Below, piece after piece: positions 35,731-46,000 of a stretch of DNA of 64,000 nucleotides. Source of the stretch: Legionella maioricensis (GTDB lineage Bacteria > Pseudomonadota > Gammaproteobacteria > Legionellales > Legionellaceae); assembly GCF_023618015.1 (NCBI RefSeq), contig NZ_JAJKBJ010000019.1, positions 1 to 64,000 of the forward strand. The letters run 5' to 3'. A program made the translations under genes and the position numbers. Position 1 is the first letter of the stretch. Each line of letters begins with the position of its first letter. A model generated the notes under the pieces. The model was not told the DNA's origin, searched no databases, and saw only the letters and a program-made list of their open reading frames with translations.

Positions 35731-36162
35731 TTATCCCGGCGCATCTCCAATTTGATGTAATTCCTGCTCTCCAAAAATAGCAGAGGGGTAAGTGTAGAAT
35801 TTAAATTCCAGTAAATTATTGCTTGGATCTTTAAGGAAAAAGGATTGATGTTCAATTTTTGTATGAGGAAAACGCGTTTTAAGCGGTATTTCATAGCACA
35901 TCTGCTGATTATCCAGGCGCTGGATAAATGCATTAAACTCCTTTTGCTCCAGAAAAATTAAACCAAAATGACGTGGATAAATTCCTTGTTGCAGAGGTAA
36001 AGGGGCATCCACTTTATGGGCTACAATTTGATGAGGGCCAAATTGGAAAATCAGCGCATGCTCCGATTCTCGCCCCAATTGGCACCCCAACTGCTCCTGG
36101 TAAAAAAGTTTGGCCAGTTTAAAATCGTGAACAGGGAAGGCTAAGTGGAAAAGGGTTTTCAT
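35731..36162 (-). CDS. VOC-family (glyoxalase/dioxygenase fold) protein
   Basis: 143 residues. Starts with LFHLAFPVHDFKLAKLFYQEQLGC, the first beta-alpha-beta-beta-beta unit of the vicinal oxygen chelate fold. Second unit: RHFGLIFLEQKEFNAFIQRL and FFLKDPSNNLLEFKFY, with metal-ligand-like His and Glu (Glu near 126). Substrate unknown; such proteins include dioxygenases and lyases. Cytosolic. Single gene. Confidence 0.8.
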   Translation of the reverse strand: MKTLFHLAFPVHDFKLAKLFYQEQLGCQLGRESEHALIFQFGPHQIVAHKVDAPLPLQQGIYPRHFGLIFLEQKEFNAFIQRLDNQQMCYEIPLKTRFPHTKIEHQSFFLKDPSNNLLEFKFYTYPSAIFGEQELHQIGDAPG

Positions 36163-36294
36163 GGTTAAGCCTTATATCGGTAAGTTGAATATCAAATAAT
36201 AATATAACTAAGTCAGCCTTTCTGCATCTTAGCACCGACAATGATGATGAGAAATACAAGGCAGATCCCCCATCGTCATCGGCAATGCTTCATC

Positions 36295-37368
36295 CTACCA
36301 GCCTGGGCCATGGCGATCGGTTAACTTTCTTACTTGAGGGAGTTCGCCGTCTTCAGTTACCTCAACACTTTCTTTTTGCATCTTCTCTTGATGCCAGCGA
36401 CTCCAGAATCGTCCTTGACTGCCAAAGCAGCGCGCTTCTTGGGACTGACCTTCTTTGTCAGTCCAAACCCTGGCATTAGTCACATAAACTGTCGGTGTCA
36501 TTCGGGGTTCTTCTGCTTTGGGATTTAATATGCAATCACTCATTATTTTACGTAATTGACCGCGATGATTGAAAAGCAGTGATTCATTCTCGGAAATTTT
36601 TGAAGGAAAAACTTTCTTTGATAAAAGAGGATTGGGCTTGGTATAGGAAAAATCTGTTTCATTAAGTCCGCTGATGTATTTTGGCTTAAATCCATCAAGA
36701 GCATAGCGTTCTATGGAAGCATCACCGCTGTTCCAAAATTTTTGATAAATCAAGGCTGTCGTATTTTTAAGAGCAATATGGCGTGCGTCAGAAAGATTTT
36801 TGCTACTTTGCTGATAATCAGTTAAGGCTTCTTTTAATAACTCGGCAAGCTCATGCCCTCTAGTGCCCATATCCCAAAGCGCATCAATCATTTTCAAAGA
36901 AACAAAGCCCGGGGGCTCTTTGGCAGCAAATTTCTCTTCACAAAAGTTATATAAGACGCGTAATAGATGTGCTTTATTACCTTCTTCTATCGCTTTGATG
37001 GCTTCTTGAGGCAATGGTGGGTCACGATCAATCTTTGCTTTGGGCAATTCGTCTACCAAACCATTAGGGCCAAGAATGAAGTTTTTCCCGATAAGATATA
37101 CTTCCGGTTTCTCCTCTTTTGTCATTAAACTGGCTTTCTTGCTCCGAAAGGCAGTTCTGAGCGACTCAAGTTTTTCCGTTATTTGCTTGAATAATTGTTG
37201 TTCCTCAGCCGTTTTTTTCAAAACACGTAATTTGTCATTGTATTCGCCAATCGCGGGATTAAGTGAGAGATTCTTAAAAAACTCCAAATCCAATGCTGCT
37301 TCACACTCTTCTAACGATTTTTCAAGACGAAGAAGCTTTTCTTGAAATTTAGTAAATAGGGGATTCAT
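36295..37368 (-). CDS. Coiled-coil hypothetical protein, effector candidate
   Basis: 357 residues, not recognised. Residues 1-80 are strongly helical and charged with heptad-like leucines (FQEKLLRLEKSLEECEAAL, LRVLKKTAEEQQ), so a coiled coil is likely. The middle 110-210 is helical (LLRVLYNFCEEKF, ELAELLKEAL). The last 90 are polar and basic. No signal peptide or membrane segment. Size, charge and lack of homologues I can name fit Dot/Icm effectors, but this is weak. ATG 37368 has GGAGC about 12 bases upstream. Confidence 0.5.
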   Translation of the reverse strand: MNPLFTKFQEKLLRLEKSLEECEAALDLEFFKNLSLNPAIGEYNDKLRVLKKTAEEQQLFKQITEKLESLRTAFRSKKASLMTKEEKPEVYLIGKNFILGPNGLVDELPKAKIDRDPPLPQEAIKAIEEGNKAHLLRVLYNFCEEKFAAKEPPGFVSLKMIDALWDMGTRGHELAELLKEALTDYQQSSKNLSDARHIALKNTTALIYQKFWNSGDASIERYALDGFKPKYISGLNETDFSYTKPNPLLSKKVFPSKISENESLLFNHRGQLRKIMSDCILNPKAEEPRMTPTVYVTNARVWTDKEGQSQEARCFGSQGRFWSRWHQEKMQKESVEVTEDGELPQVRKLTDRHGPGW

Positions 37369-37506
37369 TATATTTTTATTGCTCCTCTGCCAGACTCAGA
37401 TTAAATTGACTATGAAAAATTAAACTTTAAAAAGCAATGTAATAAGATAAGATTGAATAAATAGTTCAGGATTATAACATTGGTTAAGTAGCATGAGAGA
37501 GCCGCA

Positions 37507-37917
37507 ATGATTATTGAAATAAAAGTGGTTTTAGGTGGAGCGTTACTTGGATTGGCCGCAGGACTTATGTTATTGGTCCGTGGCCAGATTCTTGGTTGCA
37601 GTGGCATACTATTTCGCTCATGGAATTTTACGACCTATAGGCTTAATGTTGATAATCTGTTATTTATGGTCGGATTATTGTTAAGCGGGATAATCTTTAA
37701 CTTCACTCAGACTGTACCCAATCCCGGCGCTGTTTTCAAAACCAAGCCGTGGTTACTTTTTATGGGGGGGATGTTGGTTGGGGGGGGGACTTATCTTGGT
37801 AATGGTTGTACCAGTGGCCACGGTTTATGTGGCCTTTCACTTTGGCGTAAACGCTCAATAATTGCTGTGGGGATCTTTTTTCCTACTGCAATAATCACCT
37901 CATGGCTAGTACATTAA
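37507..37917 (+). CDS. YeeE/YedE-type sulfur transporter, first half
   Basis: 136 residues with about four membrane segments. Carries the YeeE/YedE repeat features: GGALLGLAAGLMLLVRGQILGCSGIL and GGMLVGGGTYLGNGCTSGHGLCGLSL in parts, with conserved Cys in GCSG and NGCTSGHG thought to pass sulfur compounds. The next gene encodes the matching half, as in the split pairs known near bigR-type sulfide-response operons. Thiosulfate or sulfide-related transport is inferred. Confidence 0.78.
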   Translation: MIIEIKVVLGGALLGLAAGLMLLVRGQILGCSGILFRSWNFTTYRLNVDNLLFMVGLLLSGIIFNFTQTVPNPGAVFKTKPWLLFMGGMLVGGGTYLGNGCTSGHGLCGLSLWRKRSIIAVGIFFPTAIITSWLVH

Positions 37918-37927
37918 GGAGTAAGTG

Positions 37928-38347
37928 ATGCGCAGGTTAATCGCATTGATTGCGGGCTTGATCTTTGGTACCGGTTTGATTTTAACCGAGATGTACAGTC
38001 CGGATATTATTATTGCCGGACTCAAAATTGGTGCCGATACATTCCGGATTAATTTGTACGTCACCTTTTTTATGGCTTTATTAGTTACTTTTCTATTGTT
38101 TCAATTACGCAGATGGTTGAAAAAACCGCTACTGAATAAAAGTTATGAATTGCCTACCCAGGAACAGATTGACTGGAAACTGATTATTGGCGCTGCAATT
38201 TTTGGGGTGGGCTGGGGGCTGACTGGAATTTGTCCTGGGCCTAATATTGTCGGGCTTGGCATTTATTCCTGGCCATTTTACTGGATAAACTTTGCCGGGC
38301 TCATTATTGGTTTCTTATTGATGCGCTATTTCACTAACAAACGATAA
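37928..38347 (+). CDS. YeeE/YedE-type sulfur transporter, second half
   Basis: 139 residues with about four membrane segments. Begins RRLIALIAGLIFGTGLIL and holds FGVGWGLTGICPGP with the conserved Cys of the family (about 95-108). ATG 37928 is favoured over GTG 37925 because AGGAG at 37916-37920 is then 7 bases away. Ten bases separate the two halves, so they are co-translated and likely form one transporter. No bigR-type regulator or sulfur dioxygenase lies beside them. Confidence 0.78.
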   Translation: MRRLIALIAGLIFGTGLILTEMYSPDIIIAGLKIGADTFRINLYVTFFMALLVTFLLFQLRRWLKKPLLNKSYELPTQEQIDWKLIIGAAIFGVGWGLTGICPGPNIVGLGIYSWPFYWINFAGLIIGFLLMRYFTNKR

Positions 38348-38578
38348 CCTACCAAGGTGTAAAACATTAATCCCCAGTACCCGTAAATAAGTTAACGGTA
38401 CCTTTACATTATTTTCTATATTATTACGATTCGTTCAATATTTAATTAATGACCATCCTCATATAATGACTTATTTGCCCACTCAATAGTGCTTTAAATT
38501 GAAGGGCTTATAAATAGTACCATTCATAACAGTGAGGGTCTGGTCATAGACATAAAGCTCAGTCAAACTACAAAAAAA

Positions 38579-39868
38579 TTGCTAAATCAGTTAAAAAAGG
38601 CCAAAGCAAAAACGATTGAACTACCTGATGTGTTTCTATCAGAGCGAGTTGATAGCGTTCAATTCACTGCATTGGGCATTTGGTTAAAGAAAAAGCAAAA
38701 AGGAGATGATGAAACAAATTTTCTCTTACAGTCTTTGTACGCATCCCTTTTAAAGGATATTGAGACTGTTTTGTGTACCGATCAGCAGGAGCAGAAAGAG
38801 AAAAGCATGTTCTGGTCTGTCAATTTCAAATCCATAGCACTTGCTGTCGCTGGAGCGATTTTTTTTGGTTGTGAAGGTTTTGATGGTTTCTTCGCGATGT
38901 TGGGCGTCTTTTCTCTTCCAGCTGTCGTTTTCTTTTCTGCCGGCATTATTTTTTCTGTGTTATCTCTTATGGTTTTATATGCCTTTGAACTCGCTGACCT
39001 TTCAAAAGGTTTGGGGATAACGGTAAGACATTTGCCTGAAATTTTAGATATTTATAACAAGGAAGTGGAAGCAATCAAGGCGATTAGAAAAAAGATCAAC
39101 ATGACCTATTCGTGGCATACAAGCAGTAAAATGCTTGCCGAAAATCTTGCGGTGATTCAGCTGCTCATCTTTCGCTATGAAGCTTTAGATGAGGCGCGAG
39201 GAAAATTAAATAAATTAAAAGATAGTTCAACTTTAATTGTTGCCAAACACGCTACGGCAGCGGTCGCCGGATTTATTTTTTTTAGCGGCGGTTTTTTTGC
39301 GGGTCAAACAGTTGCTTTAGAATTTTCCGGATTATTTATCGCTGCGGTTTCTCCGACATTCTGGCCTATTATTTTGGCCAGTATTGTAGTTGGGTTGGCT
39401 GCTTTTAGTGTCTATTGGTTCATTGAGCGGCCGGATATGGAACATCTTATCAGCCGCTGGGTTGGATTGGATCAAGAAAAAATAGACGATTTATGCCACG
39501 ATGTGACAGTAAAGGAGCAAAAAGAAAAGCTGACCGTATTAGAGCAAAATATAAAGCTGGTTGCTGCACGAATAGAAAGAGTAGAAGTATTAGAAGTGCA
39601 TAAACATGAGTTAGCCAGAAAAAATGAAGAACTGATCGGTTTAAGAGCCTTGAACATACAACCAGGATATCCTGAATCCCTGCAAAAAATCGATCCAATG
39701 CCTCCGACTTTACTTCCTTTTAATAAGCCGCCGTCATCCCTATTTTGGCGAACTGCATCAGATTTAGCTAACCGGTCTTTTGCCACTACCCCTTATGGTT
39801 TTCATCAGCCTTCTCCTCAATCGCATTTAGTTGAGCCTCTGCCCCCAATTCTTTGCTTAAATCGGTAG
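38579..39868 (+). CDS. Membrane and coiled-coil hypothetical protein, start uncertain
   Basis: About 429 residues. Two hydrophobic regions (about 84-135 and 224-284) each could hold a membrane hairpin. The segment between (about 140-220) is helical, and 290-350 is a charged coiled coil (EQKEKLTVLEQNIKLV). The C-terminus is Pro- and Ser-rich. This layout of paired hydrophobic hairpins plus coiled coil is common in Legionella effectors that sit in host membranes. No ATG opens the frame: the first candidate is TTG 38579, and the frame is open back to a TAA near 38493. A truncated 5' end is possible. Confidence 0.5.
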   Translation: MLNQLKKAKAKTIELPDVFLSERVDSVQFTALGIWLKKKQKGDDETNFLLQSLYASLLKDIETVLCTDQQEQKEKSMFWSVNFKSIALAVAGAIFFGCEGFDGFFAMLGVFSLPAVVFFSAGIIFSVLSLMVLYAFELADLSKGLGITVRHLPEILDIYNKEVEAIKAIRKKINMTYSWHTSSKMLAENLAVIQLLIFRYEALDEARGKLNKLKDSSTLIVAKHATAAVAGFIFFSGGFFAGQTVALEFSGLFIAAVSPTFWPIILASIVVGLAAFSVYWFIERPDMEHLISRWVGLDQEKIDDLCHDVTVKEQKEKLTVLEQNIKLVAARIERVEVLEVHKHELARKNEELIGLRALNIQPGYPESLQKIDPMPPTLLPFNKPPSSLFWRTASDLANRSFATTPYGFHQPSPQSHLVEPLPPILCLNR

Positions 39869-39988
39869 GAAGAAGATCAGATACAAATAATCGCTGAGAA
39901 TTTTTTGATCATTTTGGGTTTTATCTTAAGCCTGTGTTAATTTAATAGTGTTATTCTATGTACTTATTTTTATTATGAGTTGTAAATT

Positions 39989-40816
39989 ATGCCAAAAGTA
40001 ACTGTAGATCTTAATAAAGCCTTAACTGTTTGCCCTGCTACCATTGGAATGATGCCATCGTCACTAAGTAGTCAGATTGAAAAATATATGTCGGCCAATA
40101 CAAGTGATAACGTCACTATAAAATTAAATAATGGGGAGACGCTGAAATTTTTGGTCCATAAAGAAAATAATAAAACGGTTCTATCTTCTGTTGATAATTT
40201 AGCGTCAAATTGTAAAGATGGTGTTGCTACTGAAATGTTACCAGAAATTTTAACGAAACTGGCTGAACAGCAAGTCCACTTTACTGCCCTGCAGTTTCCT
40301 CATGCCTTTATGGTAAAAGGACGATTATCGGGTATGACTTACCGTGCTCATTTTAATCATATCGTTATCTATAAAGACTCTTCTGATAATTTAAATGCCG
40401 GTGTTATTGACTCTACAATAAATCCAATAGGAGTACGTAATCCCATACCTGTATTAGGATGGTTGGCGTCAAACTCGATAATATCTGGCGAGGAATTATT
40501 GCAGGTCAAGTTGACCCGATTATTAGGCCAACCGGAAGCTAAAACTGCATTGCAAGCCATGTGTGATTTACCCATGGCTAATGTTATTTCACCTATTTTG
40601 ACTTACAAACAACCTAGCGTTGGCGATAAGCGATGTGGAATATACACGCTGAACGCGATGGCTGAATTAGTAAATCATATTCTTGAAAGTGACGTGGTCA
40701 CTACAGAAAGTATTACAAAAACAGTAACAGCAGCCCATCAAGCTCTAAATGAGCCTGAAATGATGAAGATATCCTATCCTGTTGAGACAGGCTCTGAGAT
40801 AAAACAGGTGCTTTAA
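39989..40816 (+). CDS. Clan CE cysteine peptidase-like protein, effector candidate
   Basis: 275 residues, no signal peptide. The catalytic order of clan CE is seen: His124 (FNHIVIYKD), Asp141 in VIDST, Gln208 and Cys216 in QPSVGDKRCGIYTL. His-Asp spacing is 17, as in yeast Ulp1, and the strand after His ending in D-S is typical. The C-x-G after a Gln eight residues earlier matches the oxyanion helix. Such proteins remove ubiquitin-like modifiers or act as acetyltransferases (YopJ type), and Legionella exports some. The family and substrate are inference. The gene stands alone. Confidence 0.62.
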   Translation: MPKVTVDLNKALTVCPATIGMMPSSLSSQIEKYMSANTSDNVTIKLNNGETLKFLVHKENNKTVLSSVDNLASNCKDGVATEMLPEILTKLAEQQVHFTALQFPHAFMVKGRLSGMTYRAHFNHIVIYKDSSDNLNAGVIDSTINPIGVRNPIPVLGWLASNSIISGEELLQVKLTRLLGQPEAKTALQAMCDLPMANVISPILTYKQPSVGDKRCGIYTLNAMAELVNHILESDVVTTESITKTVTAAHQALNEPEMMKISYPVETGSEIKQVL

Positions 40817-40886
40817 TCATTAACAGGTTTTTAGCAATTTTGCCAAAGTCCCTGGATAAGAACCGCTGAAATCCTCTCTACTCCGA

Positions 40887-40912
40887 TGTCCCGCGGCTTA
40901 TCCGCGGGATCC
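40887..40912. repeat. Hairpin TCCCGCGG/CCGCGGGA
   Basis: Eight-base perfect stem (40889-40896 with 40902-40909), loop CTTAT, after the clan CE gene. Related to the 34790 repeat by its CCCGCGG core. It may stop transcription, but no T run follows. Confidence 0.5.
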
Positions 40913-40965
40913 GGAAACCTGCATTAAAACACTAGCCCTAATAATCGGGTAAAAAGATATTTTCA

Positions 40966-41157
40966 TCAAAAAATGGAAAATAATAGGGCCAATGAAAATG
41001 TTGGGCAACGATTGCCATAAAATAATTGATTAACATATCTCCAGACTCTGAGTTGGTCAATGATTTTATAATCATCAATCACCGCATAACCGGCAACTGG
41101 AACATAATAGACATTCATAGCCTGTAACAAATGGTCGTCTATGCTGTTAGAAATCAT
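40966..41157 (-). CDS. Short hypothetical ORF
   Basis: 63 residues, unknown. AAGGAATTAACAGCA before ATG 41157 is a fair ribosome site. The peptide reads plausibly (YYVPVAGYAVIDDYKIIDQL) and ends in a hydrophobic stretch. It may be the remaining start of a longer gene. Weak support. Confidence 0.3.
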   Translation of the reverse strand: MISNSIDDHLLQAMNVYYVPVAGYAVIDDYKIIDQLRVWRYVNQLFYGNRCPTFSLALLFSIF

Positions 41158-41216
41158 TGCTGTTAATTCCTTTATTTTTCATCCTATTCCAATTTAGTAA
41201 TCCCACTTTACGGGCA

Positions 41217-42845
41217 TTATTTAATTAGGGTATACCCGGGAATTTTACTAAAATCTATTGCATCATACATCGCCCTATCAAGGTATTCTTCAGCATAGTG
41301 CTCGTATATTTTTGCATGCATAAAAACATCAAAAAGATCCGGATCAATATGTCCCTCCACTTTCATTTTTCCAAGAATGGATAGTGCCTGAGACAAGGGC
41401 ATTGCTTTTTTATAAGGGCGATCACTGGCCGTTAGTGCTTCAAAAATATCAGCTATGGCTATCATGCGGGCTTGAAGAGACATTTGATCTTTAGTTAATC
41501 CGCGCGGATATCCTGTTCCATCCATCTTTTCGTGATGGCTGCCTGCCAGTTGGGGGACATTTTTAAGATTTTTAGGGTAAGGCAGGGACTCCAGCATCTT
41601 AAGAGTCATACTGACATGATTATTAATGATGTCTCGCTCTTTATTCGATAAGGTACCTTTATTTATTTCCAGCATGAGTATTTCCATTTTAGATAAAAAA
41701 TCTTCCTCAGTTCCTGATGGACCTATCCAGCGCCGTTTTGCAATTTCCTGGATGGACTTGAGTTTTTGGGGATGAATTTGCTCACTGCCTAGATTGCTTT
41801 CTCTAATGAGCTCACGTTCGGTATTGAGTTGAGCGAGTTGTTCTTGTAGCTTATTATCGTGCTGGAGATTATATAAATTGCCAGTCGTTTGCTGTAATTT
41901 ACTTTGCAGTGCCTGAATAATTGCGTCACGTTTCAATACTTCAAAACGCGTGTCAATAAGGTGCACTCCATCCATAATCCTTTCCAGCTTGGTTGCTTTA
42001 TCCACAACTGCTTCCGGGGTGGTAATTTTACCGCAGTCGTGTAGCCATGCGGCAACCTGAAGCTCATAGAGTTCATCTTCCGTCATGCTGAAGTCTTTCA
42101 GAGGACCTTTATCTATCTGACAGGTAGCCAGGGCTATCATGCGGGTAAGGATTGGAACGCGCCGACAATGCCCCCCGGTATAAGGTGATTTTTCATCAAT
42201 GGCTTGGGCAATTAATTGAATCAAGGCATCAAATAGTTCTTTTTGAGTTTCAATAAGCTGACGATTAGTGATAGTCACAGCTGCCTGTGAGGCTAAGGAC
42301 TCAACGATGTATTGATCCAATTTTGAAAAAGGAATGATGTTATTGTTGGTCTTGTCTAAAGCATTGATTAGTTGGAGCACCCCGATGACTTCATTGAGAT
42401 GATTGGTCATTGGGACGGTAAGAAAGGATTGAGAATGATAGCCTGTGTTTTTATCAAAATTTTTGGTTCCTGATAAATCGAATTTCTTATTATTGTAGGC
42501 GTCTTTGATATTGATTGTTTGTCTGCTTACCGCCGCCCAAGGGGCGAGCATGTGATCGTTGGGTTTCCCTTTTTCATCATACAAAGGCAAATTTTTGAAG
42601 TTTACTTGTTTGTCGCTCGTGCCCCCAAGATGAATACCCATGGATTGATTGATCATAATTTCAAATTTTAGTTCAGCATCCTCAGTACATGTATATAGGG
42701 TTCCCCCATCAGCATGAGTGATTTCCTGAGCTTTCTTTAAAATAATTTCCAGTAAACGGTTATGGTCTTTTTCGGCAGAGAGGGCAATACCTATATCTGT
42801 AAGTGCTTTCAACAAGTGAGTAAATTGAGCCTCGGTCAGCTTCAT
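41217..42845 (-). CDS. GAF-HD-GYP cyclic-di-GMP phosphodiesterase-like protein
   Basis: 542 residues. An N-terminal GAF sensor domain (about 25-195) leads to an HD-GYP domain: His226 (GGHCRR), His269-Asp270 (WLHDCGKITTPE), and HHEKMDGTGYPRGL (about 434-447) with the GYP motif, then DIFEALTASDRPYK. HD-GYP enzymes break cyclic-di-GMP. A helical, charged insert of about 100 residues (about 300-400, QEQLAQLNTERELIRE) lies between the HD and GYP parts, where most members are compact. The metal residues are intact, so activity is likely. It is cytosolic with no membrane segment. Confidence 0.85.
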   Translation of the reverse strand: MKLTEAQFTHLLKALTDIGIALSAEKDHNRLLEIILKKAQEITHADGGTLYTCTEDAELKFEIMINQSMGIHLGGTSDKQVNFKNLPLYDEKGKPNDHMLAPWAAVSRQTINIKDAYNNKKFDLSGTKNFDKNTGYHSQSFLTVPMTNHLNEVIGVLQLINALDKTNNNIIPFSKLDQYIVESLASQAAVTITNRQLIETQKELFDALIQLIAQAIDEKSPYTGGHCRRVPILTRMIALATCQIDKGPLKDFSMTEDELYELQVAAWLHDCGKITTPEAVVDKATKLERIMDGVHLIDTRFEVLKRDAIIQALQSKLQQTTGNLYNLQHDNKLQEQLAQLNTERELIRESNLGSEQIHPQKLKSIQEIAKRRWIGPSGTEEDFLSKMEILMLEINKGTLSNKERDIINNHVSMTLKMLESLPYPKNLKNVPQLAGSHHEKMDGTGYPRGLTKDQMSLQARMIAIADIFEALTASDRPYKKAMPLSQALSILGKMKVEGHIDPDLFDVFMHAKIYEHYAEEYLDRAMYDAIDFSKIPGYTLIK

Positions 42846-43051
42846 TTTTAATAATACGATTGAATGGGTATGGTTAAATTATAGTTAACTATTTGTTTAA
42901 AATGTTTGCACGGGGTATCATATTGAGTCATTTTGTGGGATGTGAAACAAGAGCCTATCAACAAAGCAAATTTAATAGCGCGATATGGATATAGACAACG
43001 GCATAAACAATTAATTTCAACCTTACTAATATCATATTGTGGATATAAAAA

Positions 43052-46000
43052 ATGAGCAACCCGATTAAAGTCCTTTACGAGTTAGGCTTAAGTTACGAAA
43101 AAAATCAATTACCCGTCATTGAGTCTTCAGTGGAGCCGAATGGGGGCATTCTAAACCTTGAAAAGGCTTTGAGTGATGATCCTGAATGTTGGGATACGAT
43201 TAGCATGGGGGCATCCCAACAAGAAAAGAAAACCATTATTCTCAACGACAGTTGGTCCGATGACAATCAAGGATATCTTAAACATCGCATTGTAAGTAAA
43301 TTCATTGAAGAAGGATTTCGCGTTTATTATCCTACTCCTAATGGGTTACAGCCATTAAATGATGTAAATCAAATTGATAAAGCGCTCACTCAGTTGACCC
43401 CTCTTAGTGGAGAGCAAGAACTTGTTGAGATAAAAAAATTAAAATCAACCCGGGAGCGGGTTGATATTTTAGATGGCCCTAAACTGAATAACCTTTGTTC
43501 AAAAATCCTGAGATCTCCCGACGCATTTTTTTATTTTATAAATTTCCTCACCTTAGAGAATCCAGAAGACCTGCTCAGTGGCCTAGGTTATACCGATATG
43601 GTAAGCCCCTCATATACCTGTGGCATTGAATGGGCTTTTGAAAAACCTCCCAATAGGAAAGGAAATGCAGAATCACAGCACAAGCAGTTTAAAGACAGGC
43701 TGTGGCAACAAGCTGAAAAAAATCGACTTACTCCTCAATTTTTGCCGACAATGAGTTCTGAGACGACGGTAGAGAAACAAAATGAGCAGTATTTAAAATT
43801 CCTATTAAAATATTATCCAGATATAGTCAAAAAAATCCGCTCTGTGAAGTTAGAAAATAAAGCAGTGGAATTAGTATCGCTTCTTAATCAAGCAGAAAAC
43901 CTGATTTCTCTTTCATTAAATATGTGTACCTTGACTTCTGAGGACACGACACTTCTTCCAACTTCTTTAAAGTATTTAAGATATTTAGACCTTAATTTTT
44001 TTGAGTCCGATCTGGAGGCGGATTTATTTGCCGCTCTCCTAAATTTCTCTCCTGAGTTGGAGTCACTCTCAGTGAGCGGCTATATTGATTTAGAGTCATT
44101 ACCAGAATTACCACTAAAGAAATTAACCAAATTAAGAAGTCTCTCTCTTTCTGAGAGGGCGAGGATGTCATCAAAACAACTAGATGCTCTTCTCAATGCT
44201 GCAGTCAACTTGCGTAAATTGGTTCTTTCTTGTAATAAGAAAAAAGAGATTACGCCCCCCTGCCTAAACGGCTTAACAGAACTTACCCTCGAAGACCCCA
44301 GGTTGGGGGAAATAAATAATTTCCTTAATGCTACAGCTAGTTTGGAAACTTTGACTCTAAAAGGAGCAAATCAAAAAGAGCGTGCTCCCTCTTTGTTTCA
44401 AATAAAAAAACCGCTGCATCATCTTACTACGCTTTCTTTAGAGCACTCATCATTTAGTGAGGAGCAATTCGCTGATCTCTTTAAGCTAGCTCCTAATTTA
44501 GAAAAATTGAGAATGTCTCATTATGATTTTGGTTATGGTGCTCTTCAGTTTGAAGCTAACTCCTTGCTTCAATTAAAAATATTAGATCTCACTAAGAGCA
44601 CTTTTTTTTGCCCGCAATTAGAAAATTTTCTAAAGGCAGCCCCCAATTTAAATGAACTGGTTATCTCAAAGCCTTATGATTTACTGGAGTTTCTTACTAG
44701 AAGGAAGCCAGCATCGCTGCCTTCGTTAACCAAGATCAGCTTTCCTTTGCACCGGTTAACTTTTGAGGAATTAAATCTACTGGTTAAGGTCGCTCCTAAC
44801 CTGAAAAGCATCTCTTTTCTAACTCCTAAAAAAGAAGATGAACTGATGGCGATAAACTGGTTTCAACAAAGTTATCCCCATATTGAAATGAAGTTAGTGG
44901 AACCACTTCCTGAGAAAGATCTCTTCCTGGATATAAATTTCGGCTGGGATACTATGTCTCTTGACGGGAATATTGCAGATAGAGAAACCCCCAACATGCC
45001 CGTCAGAACCTTATTTAAGGCAAAAGGATTAAAAGAGCCTGCGGTTTCTGATTATCATCTGAGTGCCTTTGAGTGGGATTCTCATCATCAAACCTTTAAA
45101 TCGGTAATTCCTCGAGAAGAGAATTTAGTAGCAGTTCCGCAATCACTAGAACTAACGAATCAACAATTAGAGGACGCATTTAACCAACTTGATGTCTCTT
45201 CCGAACAGGTTTATGGCCAAATTACCTTTTTAAAGCCGGCTCTTAATCAATGGCTTCAACTCCCAGCTTTAAGCATGAATGATAAACTGGTCAATTATGC
45301 GGTGGATCATCCGGATTTCCAATTAAAAAAAGATGAGGGTTCAGGATATTATTTCATCAAGTTTAACAAGAGGGTTGAGTCCTGCCTCGTTAATTACCTG
45401 CTTAGTCCTGGCTATACCAACAATGAAGTCATTGGAAAAGGCGGGGTGCCCCAAGAGCATATGGAGTGGATATCGAAATTAGTCTTCGCTTCCAAAGGAC
45501 AGATAGTTGACTGTGACGAATATCAAAAACTGTTAAAACTGGATGCTCCCACGCGTCTTCAGGCACTGACCTCATTTTGTCGTTTCAAAGAAGCCTCCGC
45601 TTCTCAGGATATTGAAGGGAATACGATAGATGTGCTTAATGGGCTGATTAAAGAGCGGCGGGGAGTCTGTCGGCACCGTGCTCAATTGTTTGCGGCCTTA
45701 GCTAAGGCCTTTGAGATTGATGCTCAAGTAATCCGAAATGACGTGCATGCCTTCGTGCGGGTAAACAATGAAAACCGTTCCTTCACTTTAGATTTAGGCG
45801 GTGGAGACGCACATCTTATTCGCTTGCCTATGCCAGAGGTTCCGAAAATACCGCAGAATCATGCAACTGATAGTCTGCAGGAGAAAGGGCGAACTAAAAA
45901 AACAGTGCTTCCCTTAAGTCCGGATAATCGTTTTCAAACCTGGAACAGTGTGCCTATTCACGCAACGAATGCGGACGAATTGGTTAAAACACTTACCACT

